From positions 1 to 64,000 of the forward strand of contig DATHUY010000047.1 in the NCBI GenBank assembly GCA_035461765.1: a stretch of DNA of 64,000 nt. Direction: 5' to 3'. The translations under genes and the position numbers were made by a program. The number at the start of each line of letters is the position of its first letter. Position 1 is the first letter of the stretch. Of the stretch, positions 44,496 through 52,614 are shown one piece after another. This DNA is from Longimicrobiales bacterium. GTDB taxonomy: Bacteria; Gemmatimonadota; Gemmatimonadetes; Longimicrobiales; RSA9. Under the pieces are notes generated by a model. The model was not told the DNA's origin, searched no databases, and saw only the letters and a list, made by a program, of their open reading frames with translations.

Positions 44496-44551
44496 CGCAC
44501 ACCGCGCTACCGACCGTGCGCTCGCGACGCCACCGTGCGCCGACCCGGCGG

Positions 44552-45724
44552 CTACGCGGATTTGCGCGTCTTCTTCGCGGCTGATGACTTCCTCGCTGAC
44601 GAGTTCCGGCCACCCGACTTCTTCGCGGAAGACTTCGTGCCGCCTGATTTCTTCGCCGACGACTTCCTGGCACCCGCCTTCTTCCCGGACGACTTCTTCG
44701 TGCCCGACTTCCTGGCGCCAGACTTCCTGGAACCAGAATTCCCGGCGGCCGATTTCCCGTCACCCGATTTCTTGGCGGACGATTTCCTGGCGGCTGACTT
44801 CCCGGAGGATGACTTCTTCGCGGACGACTTCTTCGAACCGTCGGACCTCTTCGTCCCCGCAGATTTCTTCGATGTCGACGATCCGCTGCCACCGCCGCTA
44901 CCGCCCGTCGCGCGCTTTGCGGGCGCCTGTCCCTGCAGGCTGCGCTTGAGCACTTCCATCAGGTCGATGACACCCTCGGCCGGCTCCGCCGGCACATCCG
45001 GCGCCTCCACCACGTCCTCGCCGGCCTTCTCCTTCTTCGCGACCAGCTTCAACAGCTGCGCGGACGAGTGATCCGTTAACTCATCCTCGTCCAGGTCCTT
45101 TTCGACAAGCTTCGCGATGGCCTTCTCGAACTTCGTCACCACCGTCGACTTCGGCTTCTCCGGCTCGGGCAGCCCGACATCCTCCGCGGATCGCACCTCG
45201 TCGGCGAAGCGCAACGTTTCCGCGCGCATGATGCCGTTCTCCGCCAGGATCGCGATCAGGTACTCCTTGCCGCGCATCACGAACGTGGCGATGCCAGCAC
45301 GGCCCGTCTGCTCCATCGTTTCGGCCAGCAGACGGTAGGCCTTCGTCGAGTTGCCGCCCGGCGTCAGATAGTACGCGCGCTCGAAGTAGATGGGATCGAT
45401 ATCGGCTGCACTCACGAACCGGCGCAGATCGATGTCGCGGGTCTTCTCGGGCGCCAGCCGGTCAAGCTCATCGTCCGTCACGACGACGTACTGGTCCTTT
45501 TCGATCTCATAGCCGCGCACGATCTCGTCCCAGTCCAGCTCACGCTCCTCCTTCGGGCAGAAGTAGCGGCGGGAGAGCGGCGTGCCGTCCTCGGAGACCA
45601 TGCGCAGGGATACTCCCACCGACCGGTTCGCAGGGAACAGCTCCACGGGTATGCTGACGAGGCCGAACGTGATGGTCCCCGACCAGAACGACCGTGCGCG
45701 GACCTCCTGCTCGTCGGTGCTCAT
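44552..45724 (-). CDS. ku: Ku protein with long lysine-rich histone-like tail
   Basis: Bacterial Ku binds DNA ends for non-homologous end joining. Residues 1-260 form the Ku core: RARSFWSGTITFGLVSIPVE at the N terminus, RRYFCPKEERELDWDEIVRG, and FVMRGKEYLIAILAENGIMR. A flexible C-terminal tail of about 115 residues repeats AKKS, ARKS and SGKS units, resembling histone H1-like tails, and is probably a nonspecific DNA-binding region. It overlaps the second Ku gene by 4 bases (ATGA), giving a two-Ku operon. No ligD is in the window. Confidence 0.95.
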   Translation of the reverse strand: MSTDEQEVRARSFWSGTITFGLVSIPVELFPANRSVGVSLRMVSEDGTPLSRRYFCPKEERELDWDEIVRGYEIEKDQYVVVTDDELDRLAPEKTRDIDLRRFVSAADIDPIYFERAYYLTPGGNSTKAYRLLAETMEQTGRAGIATFVMRGKEYLIAILAENGIMRAETLRFADEVRSAEDVGLPEPEKPKSTVVTKFEKAIAKLVEKDLDEDELTDHSSAQLLKLVAKKEKAGEDVVEAPDVPAEPAEGVIDLMEVLKRSLQGQAPAKRATGGSGGGSGSSTSKKSAGTKRSDGSKKSSAKKSSSGKSAARKSSAKKSGDGKSAAGNSGSRKSGARKSGTKKSSGKKAGARKSSAKKSGGTKSSAKKSGGRNSSARKSSAAKKTRKSA

Positions 45725-46509
45725 GCGCTGGCCTTCTTCTTCGTCGCTTTCAGGCTCTGCTCGAGCATGGCGGCCAGCGACTCGTCGGCCGCCTTCTTCT
45801 TCGGTGCCTTCGGGAACTTCAGGACCTTCCCCTCCGCCTTTGCCTCCACCAGCTCGAGCACACGTTCACGGTACTCGTCATGGTACGCCGCCAGATCCAG
45901 ATCGCCTTCCAGCGCCTCCACCAGCTGCTTTGCCATCTGGATCTCGCGCTTGTCGAGCGCACGTCCGCCCGGCGCCTTCAGCACCGATGCCGGCACGACC
46001 TCGCCCGCATGGCGCAGCGTCATCAGCATCAGGTGGTCATTCTCCAGTCGCAGAGCCCCGACGTATTCCTTCTTTCGCATCACCCAGCGCGCCACGCCCT
46101 CCTTCTTCTGCTTCCGCAGCGCTTCCGCCAGTGCGAAATATTCCGACGCACTGTCGTCCGGGCCGAGGAAGTAGGGACGGTCGTACCACTGATGCGTAAT
46201 GACCTCGGGATCGACGAAGCGCGTGATCTCGATGTCGCGCGAGCCCTCCGGCTCCAGCTCCGCAAGCTCGTCCTCATCGAGCATCACCAGCACACCGTCA
46301 TCGGTCGGGAACGCGCGCCTCACATTCTCGTACTCGACGACCTTGCCGGTCTCGGGGTTGACCATCTGCTGTCTGACCGGCTCCAGATCCTTCTCGTGGA
46401 GCAGCCGGAAGTGCACGCCGCCGGTGCTCTTTATGGCGGAATACAGCTTGACGGGGACGTCCACGTCGCCGAAGCGGATCCTGCCTTTCCACATTGCGCG
46501 TGCGGCCAT
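45721..46509 (-). CDS. ku: Second Ku protein
   Basis: The 262-residue Ku paralogue starts MAARAMWKGRIRFGDVDVPV and contains VHFRLLHEKDLEPVRQQMV and ARWVMRKKEYVGALRLENDH, the family core. It ends in a short basic tail (KKKAADESLAAMLEQSLKAT then KKKASA). It differs clearly from the downstream Ku, so the two may form a heterodimer, as has been shown or proposed for some bacteria with several Ku genes. The zinc-ribbon-like gene ends 1 base upstream. Confidence 0.93.
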   Translation of the reverse strand: MAARAMWKGRIRFGDVDVPVKLYSAIKSTGGVHFRLLHEKDLEPVRQQMVNPETGKVVEYENVRRAFPTDDGVLVMLDEDELAELEPEGSRDIEITRFVDPEVITHQWYDRPYFLGPDDSASEYFALAEALRKQKKEGVARWVMRKKEYVGALRLENDHLMLMTLRHAGEVVPASVLKAPGGRALDKREIQMAKQLVEALEGDLDLAAYHDEYRERVLELVEAKAEGKVLKFPKAPKKKAADESLAAMLEQSLKATKKKASA

Positions 46510-46510
46510 C

Positions 46511-46705
46511 TCAAGTCTCCCGCTCGTTCTCGTGGCAACCAGGGCACCAGGGCTCGTGCGTGACGCGCTCGATCACCACGCAGTGCACGCACAATCCGCG
46601 GTCGCAGGCGACGCAGTGGTGGCCGGTCTCGTAGATATAGAGGTGCGTGCAGGCGTGGCACGTCTCGGTGCCGCCGCTCAGCCACCACGGAGGTCGCTTC
46701 GCCAT
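46511..46705 (-). CDS. Small cysteine-rich (zinc-ribbon-like) protein upstream of the Ku genes
   Basis: The 64-residue protein carries at least four cysteine pairs or cysteine-histidine pairs: CHAC (16-19), CVAC, CVHC and CPGCH. These would form two small zinc sites. It starts MAKRPPWWLSGGTETCHACT and is read into the Ku operon with a 1-base gap. No enzymatic domain is visible. A role as an accessory factor in end joining is inferred only from its position. Confidence 0.65.
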   Translation of the reverse strand: MAKRPPWWLSGGTETCHACTHLYIYETGHHCVACDRGLCVHCVVIERVTHEPWCPGCHENERET

Positions 46706-46749
46706 GCCCGTGGGAGGGGCAAGTTTTCTGCCAGCCGGAGGCCGGTGTG

Positions 46750-47061
46750 GAACGTCAAGTGGGCTCCGACCGCGTTGCGCGCAGGGTCTGGGGCAACCGC
46801 GACGTCGCCTGCGAACGTGAACTGGGCTCCGCCCCCGGTCGCGCGGGCGTTGGGGCTAGCTTGGCGTCACCCACGAACGTGAACCGCGCTCCGACCCCCG
46901 GCGCGCACCGCCTGGGGCAACTCCGACGTCGCCTCGACCGTGAACCGCGCTCCGCCCCCCCGGCGCGCACCGCCTGGGGCAGCACCAACGCCGCCCCCGA
47001 ACGTGAAACCTGCCCCGACGCCGTCCGCGCGCACCTCCCGGGGCAACCTCCACGTCCTGCA
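46750..47061. repeat. Degenerate tandem repeat, five units of about 62 bp, noncoding
   Basis: Five units start at 46750, 46813, 46875, 46936 and 46999, with lengths of 63, 62, 61, 63 and about 62. Each begins GAACGTGAA (or a close variant), then has GCTCCGACCCC-like, GCGCGC and TGGGGCAAC blocks and ends near CGACGTCGCC. Because the units are not multiples of three, the array is not a protein repeat. It fills the 415-base gap 46706-47120 between the Ku-operon start and the 3' end of the sugar operon. No spacer sequences are seen, so it is not a CRISPR array. Confidence 0.82.
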
Positions 47062-47120
47062 CGGGCCGCACGCCTCGCCCACCCGCAAAGCGGCCCAGAG
47101 CCGCGGGATGGCGCGGCGGG

Positions 47121-48485
47121 CTATCCCTGCACGATCCCGAGCGGCGGCCGACCGCGCCAGGCGCCGCGGGTGAAGTCCGGCACGTCCTGCGGCGCGCTGC
47201 GCTGCGCGATCGAGCGTTCGCTCAGCTCGCTGATCGCGCTCCAGGCGGCGCCGTCGTAGACGTCCATGTCCATCGGCTCCCCCGCACGGAGGCACTGGAC
47301 CAGGCGGTAATCTTCGATGAAGTCCATGCCGCCGTGACCTGCACCGCGCGACCGCTCCTCCAGCGCGCGCCAGATGGGATGGTCGTACTCTTCACGATAG
47401 CTGCGCAGCTCATCCCACCGGTGTGCCGCGCTACGTCCCTCGATGTGAATGCGCTCATCGGGATATTTGCGCACCAGGCCCTGCGTGCCCTGCAGCAGGA
47501 TGCGGCGGCTGTACGGTCGCGGCGAGTTCGTGTCGTGCGTGAGCAGCACCGTCTGGCCGCGCCGGGTACGGATCAGCGTATTCACGACGTCGCCGAGCGC
47601 GTACTGCTGCCGTGCCTCCGGGCTGTCCGGCCCGATGTGCTCGGCCGCCCACCGGTTGAGGCCGCGGCCGGGCGACGCCATCGAAACGACATAATCGAAC
47701 TGGTTGCCGCGATTCACATCGAGCCACTGCGCGACCGGGCCGAGGCCGTGGGTGGGGTAGAGGTCGCCATTGCGTCGAATGGAGTGCTCGACGCGCCAGC
47801 GTCCCTCGTAGAAGTCGGTGAGCTTCAGCTCCCGCAGGTCGTGCAGGTATCCGCATTCGGCGTGCAGCAACTCACCGAAGACGTTCTGTCGCACCATGTT
47901 CAGGATCATCATCTCGGTGCGGTCGTAACAGCAGTTCTCCATCATGACGCAGTGGCGGCGCGTACGCTCGGCGGTCTCCACCAACTGCCACAGCTCGTCG
48001 ATCGTCGGCGCCATCGGCACTTCCGTCGCCGCGTGCTTGCCGTTCTCCATGGCGGCGAGGCACACGGGAGCATGCAGGTTCCAGGGCGTCGCGGTGAACA
48101 CCAGATCGACATCGTCGGACTCGCACAGCCGCACGTAGTCGCGCGGCCCGCGGTCGTACGCCGCCGGGAGTGCGCGGCCCGCATCCGTGACCACCTTCTG
48201 CGCCGCAGCGACCTTGTCCGGTGCGATGTCGCAGATGGCCGTGATCTCCACGCCGTCGATGCGCAGAAAATTGGCGACATGACTCGAGCCCTGATGTCCC
48301 ACGCCCACGAACGCGACGCGGACGGTCTCCATGGGCGGCGCCCGGAACAGCTCCGGCTCCTGCGGCGCACTGCGCGTTGCGGCGTGAGCAGGGACGGCGG
48401 CGAGGGCGTCGCTCGATCCGAGCGCCAGGCCGACGCCCGCCAGGGTCGTGGTCCTGAGAAAGTCTCTGCGATCCACACCGCTCAT
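47121..48485 (-). CDS. Gfo/Idh/MocA-family enzyme, GH109-type (alpha-N-acetylgalactosaminidase-like), Tat-exported
   Basis: The 454-residue protein has a twin-arginine signal (VDRRDFLRTTTLAGVGLALG) and an NAD-binding fold (VRVAFVGVGHQGSSHVANFL). The GH109-type signatures are clear: GKHAATEVPMAPTIDELWQL, MMENCCYDRTEMMILNMVRQ, ELLHAECGYLHDLREL and DLYPTHGLGPVAQWLDVNRG. GH109 enzymes use NAD in a redox-assisted hydrolysis of terminal GalNAc. I chose ATG at 48485, which overlaps the kinase stop (ATGA). Together with the transporter, kinase and nucleotidyltransferase it suggests GalNAc or galactose use. Confidence 0.9.
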   Translation of the reverse strand: MSGVDRRDFLRTTTLAGVGLALGSSDALAAVPAHAATRSAPQEPELFRAPPMETVRVAFVGVGHQGSSHVANFLRIDGVEITAICDIAPDKVAAAQKVVTDAGRALPAAYDRGPRDYVRLCESDDVDLVFTATPWNLHAPVCLAAMENGKHAATEVPMAPTIDELWQLVETAERTRRHCVMMENCCYDRTEMMILNMVRQNVFGELLHAECGYLHDLRELKLTDFYEGRWRVEHSIRRNGDLYPTHGLGPVAQWLDVNRGNQFDYVVSMASPGRGLNRWAAEHIGPDSPEARQQYALGDVVNTLIRTRRGQTVLLTHDTNSPRPYSRRILLQGTQGLVRKYPDERIHIEGRSAAHRWDELRSYREEYDHPIWRALEERSRGAGHGGMDFIEDYRLVQCLRAGEPMDMDVYDGAAWSAISELSERSIAQRSAPQDVPDFTRGAWRGRPPLGIVQG

Positions 48486-49852
48486 GTCAGTTCCTCCGTT
48501 ATCCGCGTCGCCGGAGCAGCCGCGGGCGTGATGAAGAAGCAGGCGTCGTCCTGCCGCGTGCTGAAGCGCCTGACGTATGCGTCGCGCCAGGCGCCGGCAA
48601 AGTCGGGCGCGTCCCGGATCGGCACCAGCGCCCACACGCTGCCGCCGAAGCCGGCACCGAAAGCGGATGCGGCAGCCGCACCCAGGTCGAGCGCGGTCGT
48701 CGCCAGGTAATTCGTCTCCTGCACCTGGTTGCGGAGCGCCTCCACCGCGAAGTGCTGGGATCGCCGCACGAGGGCGGCGAAGCCGCTCAGGTCGCCGCGC
48801 GCGAGCGCCGCACTCGCGGCGGGGACGATCTCTTCGCTTTCGGCAACGAACTGTGCGAGTCTGGCGAGCAGCTCGTCCGCACGGTCGGGCTCGCGCGATC
48901 TCACGATCTCGCGCAGCCGCAGCGGTGCATCCGCATCCTGCGCCACAATGTCGCCGAGCGTCTGTGCGGCACCGGCTCCTGTTGAGCGCCACAGCTGCAC
49001 GAGGCGCCGCGTGGCCGACGACAGCCGGTTGTAGTGCTCCAGCGCCGCGCCGGTCTTCTCCGCGCGCACACCGCTCGATCCGACAGCGAACGTATATCCA
49101 GCCGGCAGCGGTACGTCACCCTCGGCGCGTACCGGTGCAAAACTGTACTGCACCAGCCGGCCGGGTCGTGCGCAGAGAATCGCGGTGTGATCCTCGCTGC
49201 CGCCCATCGTGCCCACACCGTCATCACCGGCGAGCGCGCCGAAGCTCATGCCGTTCTCAACGGCACCGAGATACCCGGCCAGGTCCGCATCACTGCTGAT
49301 CGCTGCGCGGTATTCCTCCGTCTGCGACATGCCGCGTACGGCGTCGAGCGCCAGGAATGTCGCCACCGTCAGAGCACTGGAACTGCTGAGTCCGGATGCC
49401 TGCGGCAGATCACTGGCGAACACGATGTCGGCGCCGCCCGCAGCCGATGGGAAGTTGCGGGCGCAGCGGCGCAGCACGGTAAGCGGGTAGACGGCCCATG
49501 CCGGTACCGGGCCGTTCCCCGCCGCGTGCGTGCGGAGCGGCGCGAGGACGCGAACACCAGTCGCGCCGCCGGAACCGGCGGCGATTGAATCGGTCTCGAA
49601 TCGCTCACCGCTTCGAGCGTCCACCACGCGTACACGGTCATCGCGGCGGCGCGCGGCAGCGATGACGAAGCCACGATCGACCGCCGCCAGCAGACTGCGC
49701 CCGCCGGCGTAGTCGGTATGCTTGCCGAGAACCTCGATTCTGCCTGGCACGAAGAAGCACGCCTCGAGATCGCCGTTGCGACCACGCATCTCACGAAGCG
49801 CCATCACTACTGATGCGCGCAGCGCCGCGATCCTCTCAGTCGAATCCATCAC
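48482..49852 (-). CDS. GHMP-family sugar kinase, galactokinase-like
   Basis: The 456-residue protein belongs to the GHMP kinases. The galactokinase-type signature is present but altered: GRIEVLGKHTDYAGGRSLLA, where galactokinase normally has GEHTDY. The phosphate-binding motif is DLPQASGLSSSSALTVATFL, and the C-terminal GHMP motif is SAFGAGFGGSVWALVP. Length and motifs suggest phosphorylation of galactose, GalNAc or another sugar at C1. It overlaps the nucleotidyltransferase by 4 bases upstream and GH109 by 4 bases downstream. Confidence 0.87.
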   Translation of the reverse strand: MMDSTERIAALRASVVMALREMRGRNGDLEACFFVPGRIEVLGKHTDYAGGRSLLAAVDRGFVIAAARRRDDRVRVVDARSGERFETDSIAAGSGGATGVRVLAPLRTHAAGNGPVPAWAVYPLTVLRRCARNFPSAAGGADIVFASDLPQASGLSSSSALTVATFLALDAVRGMSQTEEYRAAISSDADLAGYLGAVENGMSFGALAGDDGVGTMGGSEDHTAILCARPGRLVQYSFAPVRAEGDVPLPAGYTFAVGSSGVRAEKTGAALEHYNRLSSATRRLVQLWRSTGAGAAQTLGDIVAQDADAPLRLREIVRSREPDRADELLARLAQFVAESEEIVPAASAALARGDLSGFAALVRRSQHFAVEALRNQVQETNYLATTALDLGAAAASAFGAGFGGSVWALVPIRDAPDFAGAWRDAYVRRFSTRQDDACFFITPAAAPATRITEELT

Positions 49853-50661
49853 AGCGCCACGCGCCGGCCGCGCAGCAGCTCGCCGACGCGCGCGATGTCT
49901 TCGCGCCTGGAGAGATCGAGCACCGGGACGTCCATCGGTACCACCGTAAACCGCTCATGCCGCATCGCCACACGCACCGCGTCGGGCAGTTCGTATTCGC
50001 CGCGTGCGGACAGTGGCGTCTGCCGGATCGCATCGAAAATGGCCGGACCGAAGCGCCAGCACGTCATGCTCACGAGCGACCCGGCCCCGGCCGCGGACAG
50101 CGCCGCACCGTCCGGCTTCTCAGTGATGCGCGTGAGCGCACGCTCATCGTCCATCTCGATCAGTGCGTATCCGCCGATCCTGTCGGAGTCGATGTTGCCG
50201 CGCTCGAGGCCATCGCGTGCGAACCCGATGAGACCGCTCCCGGTCAGATCCCGGAGCGCCGCCAGGGCGGGCGGCGGATACAGATTGTCGGAATTGATCA
50301 CTGCCACGTCCCGTCCCGCACTGAACGGCTCCGCGGCCAGCAGCGCGTGCGCCGTGCCGAGCGGTTCGTTCTGTATCGCGAACTCGATGCGCAGCCGTTC
50401 GGTGCGGGTGCGTGAGAAATACTCGCGTATCGGATCCACACCGGGCGCCGTGACCATGCATACGCGGCTGAAGCCTGCATCGGCGACGGCTGTGAGCACG
50501 TGCGCGAGAAACGGCTCGCCCTCGAACGGGATCAGGCCCTTGAGACCGCGTTCTGCCGCAATTCGCTGCGCGTCCTCGAGCATCGTATCCGGCGCTGCAT
50601 TCCGCATTCGCGTACCGCGTCCGGCAGCGAGCACGACCACTCCCGTCAGACCCTCCGCCAT
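49849..50661 (-). CDS. NTP-transferase-domain nucleotidyltransferase (sugar-1-phosphate)
   Basis: The 270-residue protein starts MAEGLTGVVVLAAGRGTRMR, with the GxGTRMR nucleotide-binding loop, then GLIPFEGEPFLAHVLTAVAD. A DVAVINSDNLYPPPALAALR segment carries the metal-binding Asp. It is a short, single-domain member of the family that makes NDP-sugars from sugar 1-phosphates. Coupled by a 4-base overlap to the galactokinase-like gene, it could convert that kinase's product to a UDP- or dTDP-sugar. Confidence 0.87.
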   Translation of the reverse strand: MAEGLTGVVVLAAGRGTRMRNAAPDTMLEDAQRIAAERGLKGLIPFEGEPFLAHVLTAVADAGFSRVCMVTAPGVDPIREYFSRTRTERLRIEFAIQNEPLGTAHALLAAEPFSAGRDVAVINSDNLYPPPALAALRDLTGSGLIGFARDGLERGNIDSDRIGGYALIEMDDERALTRITEKPDGAALSAAGAGSLVSMTCWRFGPAIFDAIRQTPLSARGEYELPDAVRVAMRHERFTVVPMDVPVLDLSRREDIARVGELLRGRRVAL

Positions 50662-50731
50662 CTCACCGAACCCTGCATGCTCTAAGCGCCCATTACGTTT
50701 CCGCGCGCGACCCACATCGCGTTCGTGCGAC

Positions 50732-52558
50732 TCACTGCGCGATGACGGGCTCGTCCGTGGTCGCCCGCGCGCCGCTGACCCTACCCCACGCCTTTGCCAG
50801 ATACACGGCACCGACGACGGCAACAACGGTCAGCAGAGCCGCGATCGCGTAGCGGCCGTAGATCCAGTAGCCAATGGCGAACAGCGCGGAGTACACGGCG
50901 AAGCAGCCCGCAACCATCGCGAGAATACCCTGCGGTACGACCCAGCCATCACCCGTGCCGACCACGGGCTGGCCCTCGGCCGCGGCGCGGTCGAGCACGG
51001 GTTGCCAGCCGGGTCCGCCGGGACGGGTGAGCGCGTAGAAGCTGCGCAGCGTGCGTTCGTCAGCCGGCTTCGTCATCAGCGTGACCGTCACCCATGCGAT
51101 GGTCGTGATCGCGACGCCGATCACGAGCTTGGTCGATCCGCTCAGCGCCGCCTCGGGGAACATCCCGGGGTGCACCACCTCCAGGTATACCGCCACAATG
51201 AACGACACGGTCATCGCCGTCAGCTCGCTGATGGCATTGATGCGCCACCAGAACCACCGCAGGATGAAGAGCAGTCCCGTACCGGCACCGATCTGAAGCA
51301 GGATGCCGAACGCCTGGAGCGCGTTCTGGAGCCAGAGTGCCACGGCCGCCGCCAGCACCATCAGCACGACGGTCGTCACACGACCGACGCGGACCAGCTC
51401 GCGGTCGTCCGCGTCACGGCTGATGAAGCGGCCCCAGAAGTCGTTGACGATGTACGACGCACCCCAGTTGAGGTGTGTCGAAATCGTCGACATGTACGCC
51501 GCCGCGAGCGACGCCACCACGAATCCCAGCACACCGGCCGGCAGGAACGTCAGCATCGCGGGATAGGCCAGGTCATGGCCCAGGATGGTGGGCGAGACGT
51601 GCGGGAAGGCCTCGCGTATCGAGTCCACCGTGGGAAAGACGATGATCGACGCGAGAGCGACGATGATCCACGGCCACGGGCGTACTGCGTAGTGCGCCAC
51701 ATTGAACAGCAGCGTGGCGCCCGTGGCGTCCGTTTCGCTGCGGGCGGCAAGCATGCGCTGCGCGATGTATCCGCCACCGCCCGGCTCCGCTCCCGGGTAC
51801 CACACGCTCCACCACTGTACCGCCAGTGGGATGATGAGCAGCGGCACCAGCTGCGATGTATCCCCGAAGTCGGGCAGGAGCGACAGCTTCCCCACGACAT
51901 CGGGATGCGTGAGCAGTGCATCGAGTCCGCCCACGGCCGGATGACCCAGTGCGTAAGCCGCTGCTGCGATGGAGCCGGCCAGCGCCGTGATGAACAACAC
52001 GAAGTCCGTCAGCAGCACGCCGCGCAGACCGCCGACCATGCTGAACACGGTCGTCACGCCACCGGCAATCAGGATGGTCTGGAGCGGAGTCAGACCCAGC
52101 AGGATGCCGCCGATCTTCATGGCGGCGAGTGTCACCGTCGCCATGATCATGACATTGAAGAAGAGCCCGAGATAGAGCGCACGGAACGCACGCAGCACCG
52201 TGGCCGTACGGCCGCTGTAACGCAGCTCGTAGAACTCCAGGTCGGTCATGATACCGGCACGGCGCCAGAGCTTGGCGTAGATGAACACGGTCAGCATGCC
52301 GGTGAGCAGGAACGCCCACCACACCCAGTTGCCGGCGACACCGTTCTGACGGACGATGTCGGTGACCAGGTTCGGCGTATCCGTCGAGAACGTGGTGGCG
52401 ACCATCGATGTGCCGAGCAGCCACCAGGGCATGTGCCGGCCGGACAGGAAGTAGTCGGCAGTACTCTGACCGGCCCTGCGCGCGACGGCGATGCCGACCG
52501 CCAGGGTCATGGCGAGGTAGGCCAGCAGGATGATCCAGTCGATCGGGGCGAGCGTCAT
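50732..52558 (-). CDS. Sodium:solute symporter (SSS family)
   Basis: The 608-residue protein starts MTLAPIDWIILLAYLAMTLA at ATG 52558 and has about 13 hydrophobic segments. Family features include the N-terminal SGRHMPWWLLGTSMVATTFS and LWRRAGIMTDLEFYELRYSG, and VASLAAAYMSTISTHLNWGA later. It is the first gene of the sugar operon, 70 bases before the nucleotidyltransferase, and is the likely import step for the sugar released by the GH109-type enzyme. Confidence 0.9.
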   Translation of the reverse strand: MTLAPIDWIILLAYLAMTLAVGIAVARRAGQSTADYFLSGRHMPWWLLGTSMVATTFSTDTPNLVTDIVRQNGVAGNWVWWAFLLTGMLTVFIYAKLWRRAGIMTDLEFYELRYSGRTATVLRAFRALYLGLFFNVMIMATVTLAAMKIGGILLGLTPLQTILIAGGVTTVFSMVGGLRGVLLTDFVLFITALAGSIAAAAYALGHPAVGGLDALLTHPDVVGKLSLLPDFGDTSQLVPLLIIPLAVQWWSVWYPGAEPGGGGYIAQRMLAARSETDATGATLLFNVAHYAVRPWPWIIVALASIIVFPTVDSIREAFPHVSPTILGHDLAYPAMLTFLPAGVLGFVVASLAAAYMSTISTHLNWGASYIVNDFWGRFISRDADDRELVRVGRVTTVVLMVLAAAVALWLQNALQAFGILLQIGAGTGLLFILRWFWWRINAISELTAMTVSFIVAVYLEVVHPGMFPEAALSGSTKLVIGVAITTIAWVTVTLMTKPADERTLRSFYALTRPGGPGWQPVLDRAAAEGQPVVGTGDGWVVPQGILAMVAGCFAVYSALFAIGYWIYGRYAIAALLTVVAVVGAVYLAKAWGRVSGARATTDEPVIAQ

Positions 52559-52614
52559 TGCTGCACCTGTGCTGTTGCGTGGAGTGAACCTGCCGCTGTG
52601 CCTGTGCCTCTGTG

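Noticed and set aside
46750-47061. CRISPR array
   Set aside because: Units are contiguous and degenerate along their whole length with no unique spacers, and no cas genes are present.
46747-47259. A 170-codon plus-strand open frame over the tandem repeat
   Set aside because: Repeat units of 61-63 bp change frame from unit to unit, so the translation does not repeat. Its end also runs into the GH109 gene in antisense.
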